DNA of 22,825 nucleotides, taken from Collodictyon triciliatum (taxonomy: Eukaryota > CRuMs). A program made the translations under genes and the position numbers. Location: the NCBI GenBank assembly GCA_043381765.1, contig JBHJMP010001135.1, positions 1 through 22,825 of the forward strand, given 5' to 3'. Shown piece after piece: positions 9,723 to 22,825 of this stretch; position 1 is the first letter of the stretch, and each line of letters starts with the position of its first letter. Under the pieces are notes generated by a model, which saw only the letters and a list, made by a program, of their open reading frames with translations, did no database searches and was not told where the DNA came from.

Positions 9723-10411
9723 AACACAAAATATGTTCTCATTTAAAATTTTATACCTGTTAGAACTACCTCTTAAGATATAGATAATTTCAATATCAAT
9801 TATATGCCCATCTTACATCAAACTAATGGTATGAAATTCACAAAAATTTGCGCATGGATTATTGAGAAGTTTAAATACACTTTCGCCTCTTAGGTAGAAT
9901 GATTTTGCGAACGCTTCGAATCAGAATAAAAAAGAACCCTGGAATTATCACGAAGCAAACCTGTTTTTTGGTTTTTTGGTTTTTTTGGAACGTGGATAAA
10001 GGGTTTCGCGCTGGGCGAGAGGAGATACAAACTCCAATATACCATCATAACCCAAAAAAATAGTATAATCTGATATTCTTCAATTTTGAAAATAGCTTGT
10101 TTCTATTTTAAATGATTAAAACAAAAAAGAGGAATCGATACCCAAGCGCGTATCAGAGGTTTGTTTGAATTTATCATTCACAAATTGAAACTCATATATA
10201 TCACGCTCTGCAATAGTATTGAATTAAGTTAACTGCTCCGGTTTCATTCTTTCTTGAAGCAAAGTGAGGAAAAGGTTCAATCAGAAATTTATGAAAATTC
10301 AATAAAGTATGCAGAAGTGAAAAAGAAGGAAGCAAAAGTATCACGAAAAAAGTAAACAGCAATAGATAATTTGTAAGCAGATAATATTGAGAGATGAAAG
10401 AGCGGAAAAGC
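9723..10411. other. Convergent intergenic region
   Basis: About 690 bp between the ends of two convergent genes. It is AT-rich and contains an AATAAA near 9925, which could serve as a poly(A) signal for the upstream gene. It also has a short TTTTTTGG-repeating stretch near 9962-9988. No coding or RNA gene is recognised. Confidence 0.55.
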
Positions 10412-13350
10412 CTATATCTCTGGAATCTCCACATCATTTTCAAAGTCGTCCATCACAATGACCGGAGAAGGAGATGGCTTTGACGTTCCTTGCCCAACAG
10501 CGTTCGTAATCAGGTTGCGCGCAGACTCCAGTGCAGTTTTTGCCGATTGGCTGATGCGGCTGTGTCTGTCTCTTTCAGCGGTATGAGGTGTTGATGATAA
10601 CGAGCCACCGAAGTGACCATGTTGTGATAACAAGGGCTTCGTTAATGAGCCAGATACATCGTCCGAATCTAATGACTGAGCCACTGCTTCGTAATCGATT
10701 TTAGCACTTCCTCGGAGGCTACTTCCGCTGTGTGGCCCGGATTGATTCGACTCTTCATCCAGGAAAACCGTAGAGTATAGCGGATATTTTTTTGACAACA
10801 AATGCTGGCTTTCATGGATATTCGTTTCTTCGACGTCCTCTGTGGTGTCATCTGTGTCGTCTTGCTCAGCTACATCTATGTCGTCATCCTTGTGCGCCCA
10901 TTTTGCGTCAACTGATGCGATGGGAGCAGAAAATGGGACCGGAGGAATTATGGTCTTGATGTTTTCCCAGAGCTTGTTAGGTACCCATTCATCTGTTGTG
11001 CTATCACGAGTAACCTCTGTACAAAATAGATCGCTCATGAGTTCATCGTATTACGCGTTAAACAAGCAAAACGTCCAGGCTATTAAGGATACTGCTTCAA
11101 ATATATCGATAGGTGTGTTTTGCTTACATAAGAGATTCATAGATGTATAGATTCTGAGTGCAACCCACCAAATGTCGTAAACATGTTCGTATTGGCAAAG
11201 GCGGAGCTAACTGCTCGACGTCGAGTTTCGATATTATTTTCATCTTCCACTAACATCTCTGTGTCCTGGGGGACGGGGTGGTGCGCTCGGATATTACCTC
11301 GGATGTTGACTACACACCGTTTTAGACATGAAACGCTGGATGGCATAAGTATATCTGGCAAATATAGCTTAAATAATAATCAATGTCTTTTTACCTTGTT
11401 GTTTCTTTGAACAAACAAAATAAACGCCGCACAGGACAATCAAAACCCCAAAAACGAACCAAAAAAACTGTGTGGAGCTGAAGTCATCAAACTCCTTGAA
11501 GTAAATTCCTCCACTCATAATACTGAAAGTCGTCCAGAAGACTTGCAGCTGAGGCACAATTATCAACGCATCAAATTGAGATAATCCTCGGTTCATGCGC
11601 ACAAGCTGGAAAGTAAAAAAAAACCATTAAAGAGTGAAAATTATTGATTGTGAAAGAGAAGGTAATAGAATCCTACACGTATCCTGTTTTCATTTTTTTT
11701 TCATGATTGATATATTAATAAAAACAATATAAAAAATTGAAAGAAAATGAATATAAAGGATACCCAGAACACAGTAAGGGTAATAAACATGAGCGTAACG
11801 ATGTAAGTAAAGTAATTATCGAATTGATTGTCTCCTGCGAGCGACTTGAAGAGAAGCTGAGAACTTGTGTGTTGATATTGATATTAAATGTATGATTTAC
11901 ATATCCTTTTTTGCAAATATGAAGCTTTTGTATTGCACGCAACATAATTCATCTGGATGTAATCATAAATTTTGGGCCAAAACCTGGATTTAGCGCAAAG
12001 AACGCTCAAACATCCCACCGAAGCCGACGAAGCAGCGTATGTTATCGGACGTAGTGACTAATTAAATAAATTGGAATATATATAGAATGACATGAAAGCA
12101 TCAAGACTATTCTATACATACTAATACTATTGGAAAAATACATGGTACATCATGAATGTGTCACAGAAGAGGGTGTCTTTAAGAAAATGAATACATCGCG
12201 GTGATTTGAAAGAAATCCAGGCAAGTTCTTTTCGTTGGTGAGCTTCTGATACATAATGTTCACACAAATTGCAAAAGGGAACAGTAGGCATAGGTAAACA
12301 ATAAAAGGGGGTTCTGCATATAAATCCATCAACTCGTTTGCAGAGTATCCTAATTTACATGCAATTGAAAATTAACATATTTTTTTTAAAAAAAAACCAC
12401 ATACAAGCGATAGGTAGGCAGTCACCGTATCATCAAGATTAAATATGGCATGAAAGCAATTCACGAATATTAAACTAGATGAATAATGATTTGGTTGTCA
12501 ATTGATTGATGAAGATTACTCTCAGATTCACGATTTCCAAAGGCCACGGCAAGGACGTTGCCAACAACAATCGTAACTGTTCCAATAACGATGCGCGTAG
12601 TTACTTTCTCTCCAAGAAAAATAGTCGCGAGAATCAGGTTTGTTATAAATTGAACCGAACCCAGAGCTGCCAGAAGCGACTAAATTGTTGTTTGCTTGAG
12701 ATAGAGACAGCAAACGTAACATAATGGTCCAAAAATTGATGTATACAATAAAATATTATAATCCGGCACAAATCAAACGGATAGGAGAAAGAAGACAGAT
12801 GGTACTGTCTCTAATAGAAAAAGGTGATACAGTTGAGTTTTTTTTTTTTAAAAAAAAAAAAAGGGATATCGGTTACCTGAGCCGCAAAGCTAAACGAACT
12901 GAAGTTTGCAACATTACCGGCGGCGAAGATAACCATGCCTGAATGCAAATAAGAGCCCTCAGAGAGAAATAAAGGGATATGCACAACCAATTCACTTGCA
13001 CCCAAAAAAAAAATGCTAGAAAAAAGTGAAGGAAAGCATCGGCGAAACAGTTCTGAATTGAATTGGAAAAGAAAAATATGAATAAATAGAAAAGAGAAAA
13101 GAAAAAAGTAAGAAAAGAAAGACCTAGATTCCATAACGATTTGCTTTTCTTGTTGTGAGATAACTTGATGATATTTGTCCCTAGCTGGATAGGACAATAA
13201 AAAATGGAAAAAAATTTTCTTCACGTTAAGAACGATCATACACTCAACTAAGCTTTACAAACGAAACCATCAAGACAAGTTACCGACGTTGATGATCATT
13301 GATCCCACGAGATTCAAGCCAGCGCCGATGAGCCAACGCAAGTCACCCAT
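10412..13350 (-). CDS. NIPA: NIPA-like (DUF803) magnesium transporter family protein, 10 exons
   Basis: Exons (window coordinates, transcribed right to left): 13350-13284, 13180-13124, 12938-12877, 12679-12520, 12349-12195, 12057-11984, 11863-11764, 11605-11395, 11354-11169, 11016-10412. All join in phase and give 558 residues. NIPA landmarks appear in order: NVGTNIIKLSH near the N-terminus, GNVANFSSFSFAAQSLLAALGS across two junctions, FLGEKVTTR, YAEPPFIVYL, GDNQF, and VRMNRGLSQFDALIIVP. About nine hydrophobic segments are expected. The family comprises membrane Mg2+ or metabolite-type transporters. The last 260 or so residues form a polar Ser/Asp-rich tail (DDDIDVAEQDDTDDTTEDVEE), longer than usual and presumably cytoplasmic. 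The least certain junctions are the exon 6 donor (GTTTTGG), the exon 1/2 acceptor (CTAG) and the 9/10 border. The substrate is not shown by the sequence. Confidence 0.88.
12838..12862. repeat. T12-A13 palindrome in NIPA intron 3
   Basis: A run of T followed directly by a run of A, able to fold into a perfect A:T hairpin in RNA from either strand. It lies 14 bases into the intron, counted from the donor at 12876. Two similar but shorter tracts occur in other introns (12380-12396 and 14582-14596). Confidence 0.85.
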
Positions 13351-13731
13351 TCTGCTTCTCTTCCAGAAGGGACTTTACCCCTGCTACGTTTCACAGATTG
13401 TTAACAGAAGCCTCTGACGAACCAGTATCGCTGTTCATTCGTGGCACAAACCCAGCCGATCGGACGTGCGATAGTGTGCTTCTCACCTGCTTTGTACTCT
13501 GGCAGTCTTTGGCGTGATTTAAAGCCTTGTGATCAACACGCCTGCACTAATTTCCACTTTAGATAATAATTTGTGGAATTTATATTAATTACATTATATC
13601 CTTCTAAAATTTTTATTATTGATACTAATTTGCAGAATTTAATATCAATGACATTCAAAATATGTGTTATTATGTACACCCCAAGTTTAAATACAGGAAT
13701 AGAGCAGAAGAACCCGATCGTGCAATAGCGC
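13351..13731. promoter_or_regulatory. Short divergent intergenic region, probable bidirectional promoter
   Basis: About 380 bp separate the start codon of the NIPA-like gene (minus strand, 13350) from that of the Ap4A phosphorylase gene (plus strand, 13732). Both promoters should lie here, but I can assign no TATA box or named site. The right half (13550-13660) is distinctly AT-rich. Confidence 0.45.
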
Positions 13732-16140
<2,409 letters not shown>

Positions 16141-16340
16141 GAAAGAGAAAGGGGAAATGAGAGAAAAGAAAAAGATAACACTATAAAATCCACAATTGGT
16201 ATGAACTCGCGATGCACACTTCCGTCTGTTCTCTGAAGCAGCCCATGTCAGATATCATCCACTCGCCAACCAAAAGCAACTCCAGAAGAAAGTAAACCAG
16301 CAGAGCATCAAAGACAGCCGATCAGAGGAGAACGGATCAA
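16141..16340. other. Intergenic region between Ap4A phosphorylase and kinase-like gene
   Basis: A 200-bp gap between two genes on the same strand. It starts with an A/G-rich stretch holding GAGAAAAG-type words and probably carries the 3' UTR of the first gene and the promoter of the second. No specific signal is assigned. Confidence 0.5.
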
Positions 16341-17766
16341 ATGAGCGCGGAAAGGAAGCCCGTGAGCGTCGGTCTCGGCCTTGAAAACCTGGAGCCGCTG
16401 ACCTACAACGCCCAAGGAAGCGAGTACGAGTTGTTTCTGGAGGCGAAGCTGCGGACGCACAAGGATCGGCGCGTGGTTGTGAAGCAGTACCACACAAGCA
16501 TGCTCTACCGCAAGGAGGAGGATCTGGCCGCGATCGCCAAGGAAATGGCCGTTCTGATCCACTTGAAGCCGCACCCGAATCTGTGTGCTTATCTGGGCGT
16601 CTACGAGCACGACAACCATCTCATGATTGTGCGTGAGTTTGTGAGCGGCGTTCCGCTGTCCACTCTGATTCCCATGGGCGTTGATTTGGAGTCGCAGCTG
16701 CGCATATCAATCCAGCTGGCAGACGCATTCATGTTTCTCAAGAAGGCGCTTCCGCGACAAGGCGTTGAGTTCTCAGACAACCCACTGCCCCACCAGAACA
16801 TCCTGTACAATCCCGAGCTCGACCGGATTCTCCTGGTGGACTACCAGCTCACTGCGCTGCAAGCATCCGTCCAGATGAAGTGGGACGAGCTGAACCGCGC
16901 CACGCAAGGGATGCCGCTTTATCCGCCCGAGCTGTTCCGCACCGGGATCTATCATGACACGCACAGCACAGTCTACAATCTTGCCATCGTCCTGTATGCC
17001 ATGCAGATGAAGAGATTCCCACGTGTTCGGCGCTTTCATTTCAAGGATATCAAGAACGAGAATATCCGGAAACTCTTGGAGAACAACATCATCGATAATC
17101 CGGATGCTCGGTATGGGCTTGGTAAATGGGCGACAACCCTCAGAGATATCTTGGATGTGAGTGGCAAAATATATTGAATGAAGCTATGAACATCACTCAA
17201 ATATCTTTTTATTTCTAATACTTCCTTCTTATGTTTATTCATAACTTGAATGCCTTATGTCATGCAGGAAACTATTGAGGAATCAGGAAAGAAAATTGAT
17301 ATTGAATATGAGGAAAAGGTTACACTTTGGATGATTTGGAAGAGAATGCAGTGGATGGATATTGTAAAGGTAACTCAGACTCTCGCAGAATACATGCATC
17401 AACACCCAAAACAAAGGGGATTGACTTGAGAGATATAACAAAACTCTTGCATGTCATTTCTTTCTTCTTTTTTTTCTCCAAATGCTTATTTTATTTTATT
17501 TTTGCCATGAACTTTTTTTTCTTAGTTAATCATATTTATCGGTTCCCTCTTTCTATCGTTCTTTTTTAAAATTATTTAAAGGAGCGGCCAACTTGCTATT
17601 GTGACCCAAATGCTCCTGCACTGATTTCAAACGGGTCCGGATTAACTCGTCCTGGAGATAGCGGGCCAAAGGCTATGCTGAGACCAATTGAGTCTCCCAC
17701 TCCTTCTATACCACTCCAGGCAGAAACAAGATTTGAATTTGAACTGATTGAAAGATTTGAGTCGAG
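16341..17766 (+). CDS. Protein-kinase-like gene (probable pseudokinase), first three exons, runs into gap
   Basis: Exon 1 is 16341-17156, ending at a strong GTGAGT donor. Exon 2 is probably 17268-17369 (donor GTAACT). Exon 3 is 17582 to at least 17766, where the assembly gap begins. Exon 1 encodes a kinase fold: VVVKQYH (VAIK-type lysine), KEMAVLIHL (helix C), HPNLCAYLGVYEHDNHLMIVREFV (strands to hinge), LPHQNILYN (catalytic-loop region), ILLVDYQL (DFG region) and MPLYPPELF (APE region). The HRD Asp is absent: the aligned residues read DNPLP. DFG reads DYQ. Catalysis is therefore doubtful. Exon 3 is Pro/Ser-rich. Exon 1 is much richer in GC than most of the window. Exon 2 can also be read in another frame, so its protein is uncertain. 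The 3' end lies beyond the gaps and may include 18706-19167. Confidence 0.72.
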
Positions 17767-18146
17767 NNNNNNNNNNNNNNNNNNNNNNNNNNNNNNNNNN
17801 NNNNNNNNNNNNNNNNNNNNNNNNNNNNNNNNNNNNNNNNNNNNNNNNNNNNNNNNNNNNNNNNNNNNNNNNNNNNNNNNNNNNNNNNNNNNNNNNNNNN
17901 NNNNNNNNNNNNNNNNNNNNNNNNNNNNNNNNNNNNNNNNNNNNNNNNNNNNNNNNNNNNNNNNNNNNNNNNNNNNNNNNNNNNNNNNNNNNNNNNNNNN
18001 NNNNNNNNNNNNNNNNNNNNNNNNNNNNNNNNNNNNNNNNNNNNNNNNNNNNNNNNNNNNNNNNNNNNNNNNNNNNNNNNNNNNNNNNNNNNNNNNNNNN
18101 NNNNNNNNNNNNNNNNNNNNNNNNNNNNNNNNNNNNNNNNNNNNNN
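17767..18146. other. Assembly gap (N), 380 bp
   Basis: A run of undetermined bases. It interrupts exon 3, or a following intron, of the kinase-like gene. Confidence 0.99.
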
Positions 18147-18261
18147 CACCATCGCACGGCCACCTTGCAGACTCTTCCCAGCGCCTTTTCTCTGACCTTC
18201 GTTGGCTGTGATCGGCTTTTCTTCACTTTCATTTCTCTTTGTGCGAAGCAGGTTCTGCGGG
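18147..18261 (+). other. Short sequence island between two gaps
   Basis: 115 bp. Its second half is pyrimidine-rich and ends in TTTGTGCGAAGCAG, which looks like a 3' splice site. A few codons follow (GGT TCT GCG) before the next gap. It probably holds an intron end and the start of a Gly/Ser/Ala-rich exon of the kinase-like gene. Confidence 0.4.
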
Positions 18262-18705
18262 NNNNNNNNNNNNNNNNNNNNNNNNNNNNNNNNNNNNNNN
18301 NNNNNNNNNNNNNNNNNNNNNNNNNNNNNNNNNNNNNNNNNNNNNNNNNNNNNNNNNNNNNNNNNNNNNNNNNNNNNNNNNNNNNNNNNNNNNNNNNNNN
18401 NNNNNNNNNNNNNNNNNNNNNNNNNNNNNNNNNNNNNNNNNNNNNNNNNNNNNNNNNNNNNNNNNNNNNNNNNNNNNNNNNNNNNNNNNNNNNNNNNNNN
18501 NNNNNNNNNNNNNNNNNNNNNNNNNNNNNNNNNNNNNNNNNNNNNNNNNNNNNNNNNNNNNNNNNNNNNNNNNNNNNNNNNNNNNNNNNNNNNNNNNNNN
18601 NNNNNNNNNNNNNNNNNNNNNNNNNNNNNNNNNNNNNNNNNNNNNNNNNNNNNNNNNNNNNNNNNNNNNNNNNNNNNNNNNNNNNNNNNNNNNNNNNNNN
18701 NNNNN
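18262..18705. other. Assembly gap (N), 444 bp
   Basis: A run of undetermined bases. Codons read as Ala-Gly-Ser-Ala on the left side (from 18248) and again on the right side (from 18707). The two sides are in the same frame if the gap length is correct, which suggests a hidden low-complexity coding repeat. Confidence 0.97.
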
Positions 18706-19159
18706 TGCTGGCTCCGCTTCCATGTCGCACCTCCGGAGAGAAATATCTGGTTCTGCAGACTCCCTTTATCGGGTCTGGCTTAGTTGAACCCTCTCACTGT
18801 TTGAATATCCCCTTCACTATTTTTTCTTTCAGCCAATCGTAAAGCAACTTACAAGCCAAGGCAACATACAATATTACAATCATTCTACTTTATCCAGAGA
18901 TATATGATGAAAATTACTGCCATATATTTCGATATTTTTATGACTATGCGTAACGAAGCCATTCAATATGCTGTTTTTGTGGGGGAAACGGTTCAGAGAG
19001 AGGATGCATATATCCCCGAACGGACCTCTGTCGATATTTCAGCCCATATTGACGACTTTCATAAACTGGTTGAGCAAGGTTATCTGGCCGCCGATAAATA
19101 TTCACCATATTATGTCACCTCTTCCATTCAGCTTTCATCTCACATGCCAAATTCAATCC

Positions 19160-19167
<8 letters not shown>
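18706..19167 (+). CDS. Possible 3' exons of the kinase-like gene (or 5' exons of the TRIM37-like gene)
   Basis: Right of the gap, a frame starting AGSASMSHLRREISG is open to a TGA at 18787. An acceptor (ATTTTTTCTTTCAG) ends at 18832. After it, a frame beginning with two bases of a split codon stays open to the TAG at 19165-19167. It encodes a mixed, protein-like sequence including MKITAIYFDIF, FVGETVQREDAYIPE and HIDDFHKLVEQGYLAADKY. I do not recognise a family. Donors in the needed phase exist at 18750 and 18783. An ATG-ATG at 18904 would allow an independent 87-codon frame. The stop overlaps the TRIM37-like start codon region by eight bases. Confidence 0.4.
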
Positions 19168-22697
<3,530 letters not shown>

Positions 22698-22708
22698 GTA
22701 ATTTCTTT

Positions 22709-22734
22709 CTTTTCTTCTTTTTTTTTTCTTCTCT

Positions 22735-22825
<91 letters not shown>
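22709..22825. repeat. Poly(T) tract at window end
   Basis: A T-rich stretch with a few C residues that becomes pure T to the end of the window. By position it lies in the intron after exon 22658-22697 of the TRIM37-like gene. A tract this long may be where the contig breaks. Confidence 0.95.

Noticed and set aside
12811-13239. A 142-codon minus-strand frame as a gene of its own
   Set aside because: It runs through two introns of the NIPA-like gene. The Phe/Lys-rich parts are intronic, and the recognisable parts are in other frames or short exons.

Overview
This is a window of nuclear DNA from a unicellular eukaryote. Evidence: GT..AG introns with consistent phases interrupt three genes; intergenic DNA is AT-rich; homopolymers and microsatellites are frequent; the protein families are eukaryotic (a TRIM37-type RING/B-box/MATH ubiquitin ligase, a NIPA-type transporter, a very long WD40/GCC2-GCC3/TRP-like membrane protein). 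I cannot name the species. The family mix and repeat load would suit a large-genome protist such as a foraminifer (Reticulomyxa-like), but that is a weak guess.

Layout. 1-1691: AT-rich leader with an (A7C)n tract, no recognisable gene, but a likely 3' splice site just before the first gene. 1692-9722 (+): one giant open exon of 2676 codons, with about 20 WD40 units, then diverged Cys-rich GCC2/GCC3 repeats, then 10.4 copies of an exact 279-bp (93-aa) Cys-rich super-repeat, then an EGF-like stem and a polytopic TRP-like membrane domain. 9723-10411: intergenic. 13350-10412 (-): a ten-exon NIPA/DUF803-family Mg2+-transporter-like gene, 558 codons by my splice model. 13351-13731: a short divergent promoter region. 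13732-16140 (+): an eight-exon Ap4A phosphorylase (ATP adenylyltransferase) whose modelled first exon adds a transmembrane anchor. 16341 to about 18.8-19.2 kb (+): a GC-rich degenerate protein-kinase-like gene that runs into two assembly gaps. 19160 to beyond about 22.7 kb (+): a TRIM37-like gene of at least 13 exons, continuing toward or past the right edge, where the window ends in poly-T.

The genes do not form an operon or one obvious pathway. The most notable item is the giant receptor/channel-like protein, which joins predicted extracellular beta-propellers to a homogenised Cys-rich stalk and a channel-like membrane domain. Other points of interest are the apparent membrane-anchored Ap4A phosphorylase, a sharp GC-rich block covering the last exon of one gene and the first exon of the next, and an exon at 18833-19167 that could either end the pseudokinase gene or splice into the TRIM37-like gene.

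All exon borders were read by eye from GT/AG signals, reading frame and family resemblance. No transcript or database evidence was available.
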